In this document: in pieces, positions 33,631 to 42,837 of the stretch
Numbering within the stretch: the stretch's first letter is position 1
Layout: each line of letters starts with the position of its first letter
Origin: Candidatus Microgenomates bacterium
GTDB lineage: Bacteria > Patescibacteria > JACPGU01
Length of the DNA: 64,000 nt
Direction: 5' to 3'
Assembly: GCA_016188915.1 (NCBI GenBank)
Contig: JACPGU010000001.1
Location: forward strand, 134,984 to 198,983
Notes under the pieces: generated by a model
Seen by the model: the letters and a program-made list of their open reading frames with translations, nothing else
The model's database searches: none
What the model was told of the DNA's origin: nothing
Translations under genes and position numbers: made by a program

Positions 33631-35229
33631 TTACCGCGCGCCCCAACTGACAATATCATCGGTGATACTGCTGATATTGGTAATCTTGCGCGAAGATAAA
33701 TCCATCACCAAAAGATTACTACCGGTGCCGCTTTTGGTTGTCATCGCCACTATTTTTTGGATATCAGGCCAAATAATATTTTGGTATTCTACTGGCTGGT
33801 CGGTTAGACGGTTTTCCCTGTCGGAATCTTTACCGATAGTAAAAAGCGCACCTTGGCCATCACGAATAGAGGAAAAAAGTATTCTCTCGCTATCTTTGCT
33901 CCAAGCGACATTATCTACCGCTACCGAACTTTTGTAGATCTCTTCTTCTTTCTCGGTGATCAGACTATAGGAAAAAATCCGCGAGCTGAAATCAAAACCA
34001 TCGCGCACATAGAGAATATTTTTCCCATCAGGAGAAAAACGCGGCAGAGCTTCGTAGTCAAAACTTGAGGTGATTTTCTTTTCAGTATATTTTTTTGTAT
34101 TGATTAAAAAAATATCGCGCGAATCGTCAGCAAAAGCCGCGTAGACTATCTGCGATCCGTCAGGTGAAATATCAATGTCAGACTCAAAAATATTATTGTC
34201 GGTCAATTTTTGCCAAGATTTGTCGTATAGCCCGACTAAATAAATCTCCGGCATAGCGTCACCAAAATTTCTCCCCAAAAAAGTCGCGTACTGTCCATTG
34301 CGACTGACAGCAAAATCGCCTTCCGGCAAAATTTCTCTGCTGATTCTTTGTGGTTCATGACTGCCATCAATATCGGCAACGTAAAGCGCTATGTTTTTGG
34401 CAGATGTGGCTGTGGGATTTTCTAAAGTAGAATAAAAAACTATTTTTTTGCCATCAGGTGTCAGGTGACCGCCCCAAGATTCTCCACCCCAACGCCCTGT
34501 GATATTGGCAAGACCCGTGCCATCATAATTGATAGTATAAATATTTTTCTTACCTTCGCGCATGGAGGTAAAAGATAATTTGCCATAAGGAGTGAGTGCG
34601 ATTTCTTTTTTATTTTTTTCCAGAATCGCCCGACTACTCTCATTGGCGATAGTAACGATTTCTTCTTTGTCCCAAAAATCTATAGCGCTGATTTTGATTA
34701 TTTGATCGCCCGTTCCCACATCAGTAAAATCGAAAGCTCCTTGATCATTGGTGGTGGTTTTTTGGCCATCTATCTCTACTTGCGCGCCCCCAATCGGTCT
34801 TTTATCAAAATTGTTTATTACCACTCCAATCAAAGCACCAGAAAAGGCGGGATCGCGCTTCATGAATATTTTTCTTAAAGAAGTATTTTTGCGCCAAATT
34901 AAAACATTTTTTTCTTGCGTGTAGAATTGTTTTTTACTGATAATTAATTTTTGTTTTCCGTAGGCTAATTGAGGAAAAGTAAAATTACCATAAACATCGG
35001 TGGTAGTCTCTTCCTCCCCTATTTTCACTACCGCGTCATAAACGGGAGAATTTTTATATATTATTGTTCCTACGACTTTGGCTGTTCCGTTCCTTTTTTC
35101 TGCCGTATTAAAAAAATAAAAAAGCCAAACGAAAGATACAGCGATGATTATAATCGCCAAAAAAACTAGTCGTCTAATCAAAGAATAATTGACAAAACTA
35201 CCGCCCAAGCGACGGATAATAGTTAGCAT
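33631..35229 (-). CDS. TolB-like beta-propeller with carboxypeptidase-regulatory domains
   Basis: 532 aa. One N-terminal membrane helix (about 19-40). Two carboxypeptidase-regulatory-like (Ig-fold) repeats follow (about 50-120, VVGTIIYKNSPVYDAVVKIG, and 132-200, ALIGVVINNFDKRPIGGAQVE). A WD40/PD40 TolB-type propeller fills the remainder, with repeats of the form xLTPDGKKIVFYS, ISPDGSQIVYAA, FSPDGKNILYVR and WSKDSERILFSS. Probably a surface-exposed sensor or binding protein. Confidence 0.85.
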   Translation of the reverse strand: MLTIIRRLGGSFVNYSLIRRLVFLAIIIIAVSFVWLFYFFNTAEKRNGTAKVVGTIIYKNSPVYDAVVKIGEEETTTDVYGNFTFPQLAYGKQKLIISKKQFYTQEKNVLIWRKNTSLRKIFMKRDPAFSGALIGVVINNFDKRPIGGAQVEIDGQKTTTNDQGAFDFTDVGTGDQIIKISAIDFWDKEEIVTIANESSRAILEKNKKEIALTPYGKLSFTSMREGKKNIYTINYDGTGLANITGRWGGESWGGHLTPDGKKIVFYSTLENPTATSAKNIALYVADIDGSHEPQRISREILPEGDFAVSRNGQYATFLGRNFGDAMPEIYLVGLYDKSWQKLTDNNIFESDIDISPDGSQIVYAAFADDSRDIFLINTKKYTEKKITSSFDYEALPRFSPDGKNILYVRDGFDFSSRIFSYSLITEKEEEIYKSSVAVDNVAWSKDSERILFSSIRDGQGALFTIGKDSDRENRLTDQPVEYQNIIWPDIQKIVAMTTKSGTGSNLLVMDLSSRKITNISSITDDIVSWGAR

Positions 35230-35362
35230 AGCCCTCCCTTGTAATACAAAAAGCGCGAATTATGAATTATGAAGTATAAAGTATTTAGCAAGTATTGATT
35301 TCATTATATTATCTCAAGGAAAAATCGCAAGAGAAAGATTCGAGATTTTAGATTGTATATTT

Positions 35363-36328
35363 TTAGATTTCAGATTTTAGATTTATGAATCCACCGATAA
35401 TCTCTTCTGTTTCTTTATAGTCTTTCGCCTCCATCAGTTTCTTCCGCAGATCGCTTGCTCCGGGAAAATCCGCGCAATAAATCTTGAAAAACTTTTTCAT
35501 CTTGGCGAATTTCACCCCTTTGCCCCAAAATTTTTCAAATAATTTCGCATGCTCAATTGCGAGCTTTAATTTTTTAATTTTTTGGTTTTTTACTTTCTTA
35601 TTTTCAAAAATCCAAGGATTTTTGAATATCCCTCTCCCAATCATCACGCCATCACAACCGGTTTTTTCGGCCAAAGCCTTCCCTTCTTCAATTGAGCCGA
35701 CATCGCCATTGCCGATGATCAAAACTCCCGAACCCTTGGCGATTTCCACCGCGTCTTTTATCCTCTCCCAACGCGCCGGCACCTTGGACATTTCTTTTCT
35801 TGTTCGCGCGTGAATAATGATGGCTTCTGGTTTTTCGGCGAGGAGTTCGGGCAGCCATTCTTCCAAAATATCGGTATTAAATCCCAGCCGTGTCTTGATA
35901 GACAAAGGAAGATTCGGCGCGCCGGCTTTGGCCGCCCTTATTATCTCGCGCGCCAATTGCGGATTTTTCATCAGCGCCGCGCCCGCGCCTTGTTTTTCTA
36001 TTGTTTTGTCCGGACAACCCATATTGATATCCAGCCCGTCAAAGCCGAGCTTTGCCACCAAACGCGCCGCCTCTTCCATTTTTTCTGGATTGGCCGTAAA
36101 AAGCTGGGCGATAATTGGTCTTTCCTGTTCTGTAAATCGCAAATTTTTCAAAAGCTTTTTTCGACCCACCGAGCACAGCCCATTGGCCGAAACGAATTCG
36201 GTATAGAGCACATCCGGCTTGCCGAAACGCACCACCATTTGCCGAAAAACCGGATCAGTCACATCCGCCATCGGAGCCAAGACGAAAAAAGGCTTCGGTA
36301 ATTTGTGCCAAAAAGATTTATTTGCCAT
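35363..36328 (-). CDS. dus: tRNA-dihydrouridine synthase
   Basis: FMN enzyme reducing uridines in the tRNA D loop. 321 aa, TIM barrel. Diagnostic segments: LAPMADVTDPVFRQM (18-32), the catalytic-Cys motif DINMGCPDKTIEKQGAGAAL (about 97-116) with Cys in GCP, IIIHARTR and IIGNGDVGS. ATG 36328 start. Which uridine it modifies cannot be told from the sequence. Confidence 0.95.
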   Translation of the reverse strand: MANKSFWHKLPKPFFVLAPMADVTDPVFRQMVVRFGKPDVLYTEFVSANGLCSVGRKKLLKNLRFTEQERPIIAQLFTANPEKMEEAARLVAKLGFDGLDINMGCPDKTIEKQGAGAALMKNPQLAREIIRAAKAGAPNLPLSIKTRLGFNTDILEEWLPELLAEKPEAIIIHARTRKEMSKVPARWERIKDAVEIAKGSGVLIIGNGDVGSIEEGKALAEKTGCDGVMIGRGIFKNPWIFENKKVKNQKIKKLKLAIEHAKLFEKFWGKGVKFAKMKKFFKIYCADFPGASDLRKKLMEAKDYKETEEIIGGFINLKSEI

Positions 36329-36365
36329 TGGGAAATTATAGCAAAAAAACTATCTCCTGACCATC

Positions 36366-36395
36366 AAAATTCCCCGCCGTAAGCGGGGAATTTTT
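36366..36395. terminator. Terminator between tmk and dus
   Basis: AATTCCCCGC/GCGGGGAATT stem with CGTAA loop and T runs on both strands. Confidence 0.8.
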
Positions 36396-36406
36396 CGAAA
36401 AAGCAA

Positions 36407-37138
36407 TTATGATAACAGACGCTCTGCCAGAGCCTCTAGCACCGCGTCAAAAACTTCATCCGGTGTTTTGTCGTCAACCGGAATAACAATGAAACGTCTG
36501 CCGTCATATCGCGCTTGCGCCAGATAACCCTGGCGAACTTTCTCGTGATAATCCAGCCCTAGTTTTTCGTAAGAAGACCCGCCATCGTTTCTGGCTCTGG
36601 CGCGAGCAAGCCCCGTTTCAGGCGATATATCCAGGTATATCACGAAATCTGGTAGCCGACCTGACAGCGAAAGACGGACGGCGCTCATCACCTCAGAGAG
36701 AGACAATCCTCCAGCGAAATGCTGATAAGCCACCGAAGAAGCGTATGAGCGGTCAGAAAAAACCATTCCTCCCACCTCGAGCATCGGCTTGATCAGCCCT
36801 TCGTAAATTAAACATCTGGCCGCGCTGAAAAGATACAATTCCGCTCTTGACTCTAATTTGTGCGTCTTGATGATTTCGTAAATTTTGGCGCCAACCTCCG
36901 TGCTTTTCGGCTCGGAAACGAAGACGATGTCGTCAGGAAATGGGGCAAAGAGCTTTTTTATCCTCTCTATTACCGTCCCCTTGCCCGCGCCGTCACCGCC
37001 CTCTATGGCGATGTAGATGCCTTCTCGCTCCTTGGCTTTTGCGACCAACTGCTTGACGAAATTGCTTTGCAAACGGCGCCTTCCTGCCGGAAACATGCGA
37101 AGTAAAGCGCCCCACACACTTTTGATATTAAGGTTCAT
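36407..37138 (-). CDS. tmk: Thymidylate kinase
   Basis: Phosphorylates dTMP to dTDP. 243 aa from ATG 37138 (MNLNIKSVWGALLRM), with GGAGGGAGAGGGAG just upstream. P-loop IEGGDGAGKGT (about 44-54), the DRSYASSVAYQ dTMP-binding motif and a lid region with ARARNDGG. About 40 extra residues at the N-terminus (basic, hydrophobic) are unusual for the family. Confidence 0.92.
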   Translation of the reverse strand: MNLNIKSVWGALLRMFPAGRRRLQSNFVKQLVAKAKEREGIYIAIEGGDGAGKGTVIERIKKLFAPFPDDIVFVSEPKSTEVGAKIYEIIKTHKLESRAELYLFSAARCLIYEGLIKPMLEVGGMVFSDRSYASSVAYQHFAGGLSLSEVMSAVRLSLSGRLPDFVIYLDISPETGLARARARNDGGSSYEKLGLDYHEKVRQGYLAQARYDGRRFIVIPVDDKTPDEVFDAVLEALAERLLS

Positions 37139-37229
37139 ACTCCCTCTCCCTCCGAAAAAAAAGATTGAGGGCGCGCCCTCTGCGCGTATTATAACCAAAT
37201 CACCGAGCAAAAATCAAGCCGAAATGCTA

Positions 37230-37275
37230 GGACACGACGTTCGACGTCGTGTCCCCAATTCGACGTCGTGTCCCC
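37230..37275. repeat. GACGTC palindrome plus partial second copy
   Basis: GGACACGACGT-TCG-ACGTCGTGTCC, followed after 3 bp by a second TTCGACGTCGTGTCCCC. Intergenic, upstream of tmk. Confidence 0.7.
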
Positions 37276-37290
37276 AAATTTTTCTTAAGT

Positions 37291-37325
37291 AAAAACCCGA
37301 CCGTCAAATCACGGCCGGGTTTTTT
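37291..37325. terminator. Terminator downstream of the 37349-38259 gene
   Basis: ACCCG-CCGT / ACGG-CGGGT stem with T runs on both strands. Confidence 0.8.
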
Positions 37326-37348
37326 GCTTGGATGCTTCATCCAGAGAA

Positions 37349-38259
37349 TCATTTCCCTAGATTTTTCTGAAAAATTATTAGCGCTTCTTCTAATGCCCAT
37401 TCAGGATTTTCAGAAGAAAAATTCTCAAAATTTAAATCTCGGCGAAACCGATCGGACAAGGCCGCCAGCCCCGCCAAAATTGTCAATTGCTGAGCAGGAT
37501 TGTCCATATTGTGACCACCGAACTGGTAACCCTCATTCTTGGTGACATGGCCATTCATGGGGTTAATGCCACAGGCGTCTCCCGGACAACTGACATTGAG
37601 CCAGCCCGTGTCATAATCAATAGAGGCGCGGAAGTTATATTTCTCAAACTTGCTTAGCGGTCCATACATTCTCCGATGAGCCCGAATCATCGCCTCTACC
37701 ATTTCCGGACGAGAGGTCTGAGCCGGAAAAGAACTAAGATATCGTCCCAGACTTAGACTGAAATCGCCACTTATGGATCCTCCGTGCATATCTTTCAAAG
37801 TGGCGAAATCGATCGTCATGATTTGTGGCTCCTTGGATGAGGTATTCTCCTTCGGATGAAAGGCCCAGAAGCCAAAGAAGCATAGACTGGCCGAAATGGC
37901 AAAGGCTTCTTGGTAGTCACACCAAAAATCGTATCCACCTCCTTCGCAACAGGGGCATCTTCCTTCGTGATACGGATGCTTTTTGCTCCCTCCGCAGAAC
38001 CGACACTTTTCTTCCGTTCGTTTTTTCACCCTCGGAATAAGAGCGGAAAGCACGATGAAATCTTTTGGTTGCCTTTTTACCGGAACAAAAGCGCCATCAA
38101 AGCCAAAACCTTGGCTAAAGTCAGAACAAAATGCCTGAAAGCCAAATTTTTTTTTGAAATCTGCGATGATAGGCGCTTGAGGCGCACTCTTTTGCCGTCC
38201 CAAGAAAAACGGTACCAGCACGGTCTATCGGCGTAGCGAATGTTGACTATATCTCCCAT
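37349..38259 (-). CDS. Zinc-ribbon hypothetical protein, probable frameshift at an A9 run
   Basis: Two overlapping frames appear to make one gene. The best start is ATG 38259 (MGDIVNIRYADRPCWYRFSW), preceded by a GGGCGGG site; this frame is good up to AAAAAAAAA (plus 38147-38155). The other frame is clearly coding from there to 37349: KRQPKDFIVLSALIPRVKK, a zinc ribbon CRFCGG...CPCCEGGG, and a C-terminal domain. Without a shift, translation would have to start at GTG 38221, which lacks a good ribosome site. No family is recognised. Terminators at 37291 and 38294 isolate it. Confidence 0.6.
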
Positions 38260-38293
38260 GGCGATCCCGCCCTTTCTTTTTGGATTTTTAAGG

Positions 38294-38324
38294 CGACAAA
38301 AACCAAGCCCTCCGAGAGCTTGGT
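38294..38324 (-). terminator. Terminator after copA
   Basis: ACCAAGC/GCTTGGT hairpin followed by TTTTTGTC on the minus strand. Confidence 0.8.
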
Positions 38325-38379
38325 CAATTGTTAGCTTAATTATAACAAAGAAAATCTCCCGCCACAATCTAAAACAGAT

Positions 38380-40620
38380 TTAGCCTCTTTTTTTAATCCG
38401 CAAACTATTGACTACCACCGACACGGAAGAAAAGGCCATGGCTCCCGCCGCAATCATCGGACTCAAGAGCCCTACCGCCGCCAGTGGAATAGCCGCCGCA
38501 TTGTAGGCAAAGGCCCAGAAAAGATTTTGCTGTATAACACGAAAAGTTTTTTGCGAAAGAGCAATCGCTTCTACCACCTTCATCGGACTGCCTTTGACAA
38601 TCACGATGTTGCCCGCTTCAATGGCGATGTCCGTTCCCGTTCCCATGGCGATGCCGAAATCTGATTGCGCCAAAGCCGGCGCGTCGTTGATACCATCGCC
38701 GATAAAAGCGATTTTCTTCCCCTCCTCCTGCAATTTTTTGACAATAGCCGCTTTTTCCTGTGGCAGAACTTCGGCAAAAATCTGATCTATTTTAAGTTCT
38801 CGGCCGATAGCTTCGGCGGTTTTTTGATTGTCGCCGGTAATCATTATTGCCGCGATATTTTTATTTTTTAATTGTCTGATCGCTTCTACCGCGTCCGGCT
38901 TTACCGTGTCGGCGATAGCGACAAGACCCAAAATCTCTTTTTCTCTGACAATCATCACCACTGTCTTGGCTTCAGCTTGGAGTTTCCGCAAAAAAGTTTC
39001 ATCCTTCAATTTTACGCCCAATTCTTCCGCCATTTTCTCGTTGCCTACCGCCACCTGTTTCCCGCCAATAAATCCTTTAACTCCCTTGCCGGCCACATTT
39101 TCAAATTTTTCCACTTCCAGCAATTTCACTCCGTCTTTCTCCGCCCTCTCCACGATCGCTCGCGCCAGAGGATGGTCAGAATTTTTGTCGAGCGAGGCGG
39201 CTACTGTCAGCACACCCCGAGGAGACACCTCGGGGCTCCCCGAGGTGTCTCCTCGGGGGATAACAACGATATCCGTTACCACCGGCTTCCCCTCCGTCAG
39301 GGTCCCGGTTTTGTCAAAAATCACCGCGTCAATTTTTTTGCCTTTTTCTAAAGACTCGCCGTTTTTGATGAGGATTCCTTTTTTCGCTCCCAGCCCTGTC
39401 CCGACCATGATGGCCGTAGGCGTAGCCAGACCGAGCGCGCAAGGACAAGCGATGACCAAGACCGCCACGGCTGGCACGAAAGCGGAAGCGATGTCACCTG
39501 TCGCCCAATACCAAATGCCAAAAGTAATAATAGCAATCAAGAAAACCACCGGCACAAAGATAGAAGAGATCTTGTCCGCCAATTTTTGAATCGGCGCTTT
39601 TTGCGTCTGCGCGTCAGAGACCATTTGGACGATTTGGGAGAGGACAGTTTCAGCCCCCACCTTGGTCGCTTTCATAATAATCACGCCGTTGATATTGATG
39701 GTGGCGGCAAAAACTCCATCGAAGATATTTTTTTCTACCGGCATACTCTCGCCGGTCAGCATAGATTCATCAATAGTCGTCTCTCCTTTTGTAATTTCTC
39801 CGTCAGTCGGGATTTTTTCACCCGGCAAAACACGCAGGGTGTCTCCTACTTGCACTTGTTCAATCGGAATCTCTTTTTCTTGGTCACCTTCTACTAGTCG
39901 CGCGGTCTTGGCGCCCAATTTCAGCAATTTCTCAATCGCCTCACTCGCTTGTCCGCGACTTTTGGCTTCAAAATAGCGCCCTAGTAAAATCAGCGCCGTA
40001 ATCACCGCGCCGATTTCAAAATACAGGTCCTTTCCTCCGGAAGACAATTCCCAAAAGCTAAAGATCAGAGCCGCCAAAGTACCGACAGAAATCAGCGTAT
40101 TCATATCGGCGGAAAAATAGCGTAATTGTTTGGCCGCGCCACGGTGAAATTCCCAACCGATGACAAGAATGACGACGGTGGACAATACTGCTTCAATAAT
40201 CATGCTGGCGTTGAAACCAAAATACTCCCAGGGCAATTCTATTTTGCCCATGGCTATAATCAGTGGCGGTAAGGCTAGAATAAGCGCGATAATTGCCCTG
40301 TTTCTGGCTTTCAAAGTTTCAGCCGATCCCGAAGGATGGTGATGGGAGTGGTCCGCCTTATGAGACGAAGCATGCCTGCCCGCCGAAATGGAGGGCTTCG
40401 TCTCTACATGATCCATTACGGCTTTGTAGCCAACCTTTGCTACTGCCTGATGGAGATCGTGTTCGGAAGCCAGATTTTCGTCAAATTCTACCGTGGCGCT
40501 CCGCAACGCCAGATTGACCGAAGCGGATTTGACGCCCGGCACTTTTTGTAGCGCTTTTTCGTTTTTTAGAACACAGCTGGCGCAATGCAAACCCTCAATG
40601 GCAAAAGTTGTTTTTTTCAT
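38380..40620 (-). CDS. copA: Copper-translocating P1B-type ATPase
   Basis: Exports Cu(I) across the membrane using ATP. 746 aa. N-terminal heavy-metal-associated domain with CASC (residues 14-17), then a His-rich linker (HASSHKADHSHHHPSG). Transmembrane CPC motif (VLVIACPCALGLATPT) and phosphorylation site DKTGTLTEGKP, TGDN and the hinge GDGINDAPAL. A perfect palindrome (39215-39258) is inserted in frame right after the phosphorylation loop and adds PRGDTSGSPEVSPRG. First gene of the copper island in the chromosome order seen here. Confidence 0.96.
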   Translation of the reverse strand: MKKTTFAIEGLHCASCVLKNEKALQKVPGVKSASVNLALRSATVEFDENLASEHDLHQAVAKVGYKAVMDHVETKPSISAGRHASSHKADHSHHHPSGSAETLKARNRAIIALILALPPLIIAMGKIELPWEYFGFNASMIIEAVLSTVVILVIGWEFHRGAAKQLRYFSADMNTLISVGTLAALIFSFWELSSGGKDLYFEIGAVITALILLGRYFEAKSRGQASEAIEKLLKLGAKTARLVEGDQEKEIPIEQVQVGDTLRVLPGEKIPTDGEITKGETTIDESMLTGESMPVEKNIFDGVFAATININGVIIMKATKVGAETVLSQIVQMVSDAQTQKAPIQKLADKISSIFVPVVFLIAIITFGIWYWATGDIASAFVPAVAVLVIACPCALGLATPTAIMVGTGLGAKKGILIKNGESLEKGKKIDAVIFDKTGTLTEGKPVVTDIVVIPRGDTSGSPEVSPRGVLTVAASLDKNSDHPLARAIVERAEKDGVKLLEVEKFENVAGKGVKGFIGGKQVAVGNEKMAEELGVKLKDETFLRKLQAEAKTVVMIVREKEILGLVAIADTVKPDAVEAIRQLKNKNIAAIMITGDNQKTAEAIGRELKIDQIFAEVLPQEKAAIVKKLQEEGKKIAFIGDGINDAPALAQSDFGIAMGTGTDIAIEAGNIVIVKGSPMKVVEAIALSQKTFRVIQQNLFWAFAYNAAAIPLAAVGLLSPMIAAGAMAFSSVSVVVNSLRIKKRG
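39215..39258. repeat. Perfect palindrome inserted in copA
   Basis: 21-bp arms (half-site CCCCGAGGAGACACCTCGGG) separated by 2 nt, in frame in the ATP-binding domain. Confidence 0.9.
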
Positions 40621-40753
40621 GATGTGTATATTTTACTTTTAACAACGATTAAGTCTTCTAAGTATATTCCTACTGTCAATTTCTAAATCCTAATTTCTAA
40701 TTTCTAAACAAACCTTAAATCCTAAAACCCAATTACAGAAACGCTCGCTCTTT

Positions 40754-40813
40754 AAGGTTCGACCTCCCTCCAGAGGCGGGCGAGTAAACAGCCAATTCTC
40801 AAGGTCGAACCTT
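40754..40813. repeat. Intergenic inverted repeat upstream of copA
   Basis: 12-bp arms AAGGTTCGACCT/AGGTCGAACCTT separated by 36 nt in the 266-bp gap between copA and the next copper gene. It could be an operator-type or terminator-type structure. I see no gene in this gap. Confidence 0.6.
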
Positions 40814-40886
40814 TTCTCGCTCGCTTAATTTCTCCCGCCTCCTTTATCCAAATATATTGTTGGCGGGACCCCGCCAAAGGCGGTGG

Positions 40887-42239
40887 TTAATTTCTAACTT
40901 CAAATCCCGCTCCCGGCGTCGTCATCCCCATCGCGCAGTAAAAGGGATAAAATCCGGGCTTGGGAAAATTGAGCTTGATGGTTTTCGTACCCTTTTGTGG
41001 CAAAATTTCTTGAATATCCAAATCAGGCAAAATCAAAATCCGCGCGCAACCGGCGGCATTAGCGCCATCCACCACCCACTCAATATCCGTATTGGCAAGA
41101 ACGGTAAAATTGGCTGGAAAATAATCGTAGCCCTCTACCTTCATTTTTACTTTGTTTTTGATAGTTGTATTATCCTCCTTTTCTCCTATCTTTGGCAAAT
41201 TAAACGAAACTGGAGTTTCCGCCTTGGCCAAAATTTTTCCCACCCCCAAGAGATTGGCTCCGCCATTTAGACCAAATATCCCCAACACGATGACGATAAG
41301 ACCTGCCGTCGTAACAAAATATCTTTTGGCTGTCCCTTGCAGAAAATTAGCCATCGCCCCCACTGAAAGCAGACCCGGCAGAGTCCCTAGCGCAAAGATT
41401 CCCATGGTCAGCATACCGAGAACGAATCCGCCTTGCGACAAAACATAGAGCTGGAGCGCTTGTGTGAATCCGCAAGGCAGGAAGAAGGTAAGGGCTCCCA
41501 AAACAAAAGGCTTCGCGCCTCCACTTTTTGCTTGATGATGAGAAAAATGACCGAAAATTTTTGGCATTTTCAACCCCAAAAGCCCAAGTTTCGGGAAGAT
41601 GCCCAACATTTGTACGCCCAAAATCATCATGGCGAAAGAAGCGATGATGGTAATCAGACCGCTCATCTTTGGCGAGAGAGAAAAGCTACTTCCCAGGACC
41701 CCCACTAAACCACCCAGTAAGGAGTAAGAGATGATCCGACCGAAGTTGAAAGACAGTTGCGCGCGCCACAGAAAACTTTTTTTCATCCCTTGCTCCAAGA
41801 GACGGGTGGAGATAGAAACCAAAAGTCCGCCGGTGACCGCCATGCAAGTGGAAAAAGCGGCGACTAACCCCAGGAGAAAAACGAATCCATAGCTCATTTC
41901 TTCTTTGATGCCGAAGCCTTCCGGCAATAGATCTAATTTTTTGAGCAAAATGTAAACAGAAAGAAGCAGTAACGCCAGCGCTCCGATCTCGCTCCAGCGA
42001 TTGACTGACGGCGTCGTCTTGAGACTCTCTCCTTCGCGAAAAACCCGGTAGTCCGTATCAGCCAAAAGACTATTTAATTTGGCCAGATCCGGCTCGCGCT
42101 CCGCGTAGATTTTTAAGCCTCCCAGAGCCGTGCTGGCGCGCGCCTTGACTGCTCCGGGAAGTGTCATCGCCACCTTTTCTAAAGTGATTTCACAAGCGGC
42201 GCAATGCATGCCGGAGACTTTGAATTTATATTTTTGCAT
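40887..42239 (-). CDS. Copper-handling fusion: HMA + DsbD/TauE-like membrane core + cupredoxin
   Basis: 450 aa with three modules. Residues 1-70: heavy-metal-associated domain with GMHCAACE (Cys-x-x-Cys). About 85-335: six to seven membrane helices of the cytochrome-c-biogenesis/sulfite-exporter-like type (SYGFVFLLGLVAAFSTCMAVTGG, FFLPCGFTQALQLYVLS, containing Cys residues in the membrane). About 355-450: cupredoxin-like domain with ligands near CARILIL and the PFYCAMGM loop (Cys, His-free, Met). It follows copA and probably moves copper between membrane and periplasm-like space. Confidence 0.85.
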   Translation of the reverse strand: MQKYKFKVSGMHCAACEITLEKVAMTLPGAVKARASTALGGLKIYAEREPDLAKLNSLLADTDYRVFREGESLKTTPSVNRWSEIGALALLLLSVYILLKKLDLLPEGFGIKEEMSYGFVFLLGLVAAFSTCMAVTGGLLVSISTRLLEQGMKKSFLWRAQLSFNFGRIISYSLLGGLVGVLGSSFSLSPKMSGLITIIASFAMMILGVQMLGIFPKLGLLGLKMPKIFGHFSHHQAKSGGAKPFVLGALTFFLPCGFTQALQLYVLSQGGFVLGMLTMGIFALGTLPGLLSVGAMANFLQGTAKRYFVTTAGLIVIVLGIFGLNGGANLLGVGKILAKAETPVSFNLPKIGEKEDNTTIKNKVKMKVEGYDYFPANFTVLANTDIEWVVDGANAAGCARILILPDLDIQEILPQKGTKTIKLNFPKPGFYPFYCAMGMTTPGAGFEVRN

Positions 42240-42270
42240 ATAGAGTATTGATGATTATTTTACGAGAGTT

Positions 42271-42318
42271 ACGAAGGAGAGACCTTCGGATCCTCTGAGT
42301 CGAAGGTCTCTCCTTCGT
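42271..42318. repeat. Palindrome with GAGAC/GTCTC core, intergenic
   Basis: 18-bp arms ACGAAGGAGAGACCTTCG and complement, 12-nt spacer. Upstream of the copper fusion gene. Confidence 0.8.
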
Positions 42319-42378
42319 GGGAAATCTTAAGCAACGCAAAAAGGCGTATTCAAATACGTCAAAGAAAATCAGGAGAAC

Positions 42379-42777
42379 TTAGAAAAGTTTGGGGTTCAAA
42401 ATACCGGCGGAAAAAAGTTGTGGCCAAAGATAGAGCGACCGGAGGAAAATTCGCCGTTGCCGATAAAATTTTTTAGAAAAGAAGCGCGCTTCGTATGAAA
42501 TAACTTCAACTAAGTAAAGTGAGACTATCAACAAAAGAGCCAAAGAAAAATAATTCATCACGCCGGCAAATCTTGTCTGCCAATCGGTGATTTGCTGGAC
42601 AACATTCAAAGGACAAAAAAGATTGGGGCCGTGGCTCATTGAAACGCACTGGGATGCTTGTTCCGCGTGGCTGTTAGCAAAACTGAAATTAATGCCAAAA
42701 ATAGCTACGACGAGATAAAGCGAAGTGAAACTGATAGTCAAAACACGCAAAATATTTTTGGTCAAAACAAATGTCAT
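42379..42777 (-). CDS. Membrane protein associated with the copper island, 132 aa
   Basis: Signal-like first helix (residues 9-34), a short exterior loop rich in Met/His/Cys (HAEQASQCVSMSHGPNLFCPL), which could bind copper, a second helix (about 70-95) and a basic C-terminal tail. No family is recognised; placement next to two copper proteins and the metal-friendly loop suggest a copper role (inference). Confidence 0.55.
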   Translation of the reverse strand: MTFVLTKNILRVLTISFTSLYLVVAIFGINFSFANSHAEQASQCVSMSHGPNLFCPLNVVQQITDWQTRFAGVMNYFSLALLLIVSLYLVEVISYEARFFSKKFYRQRRIFLRSLYLWPQLFSAGILNPKLF

Positions 42778-42837
42778 AACACTAATATTTTACCACAAAT
42801 TTTTTACATAGCAAAAAAGAATTTATCGAAACTTATC

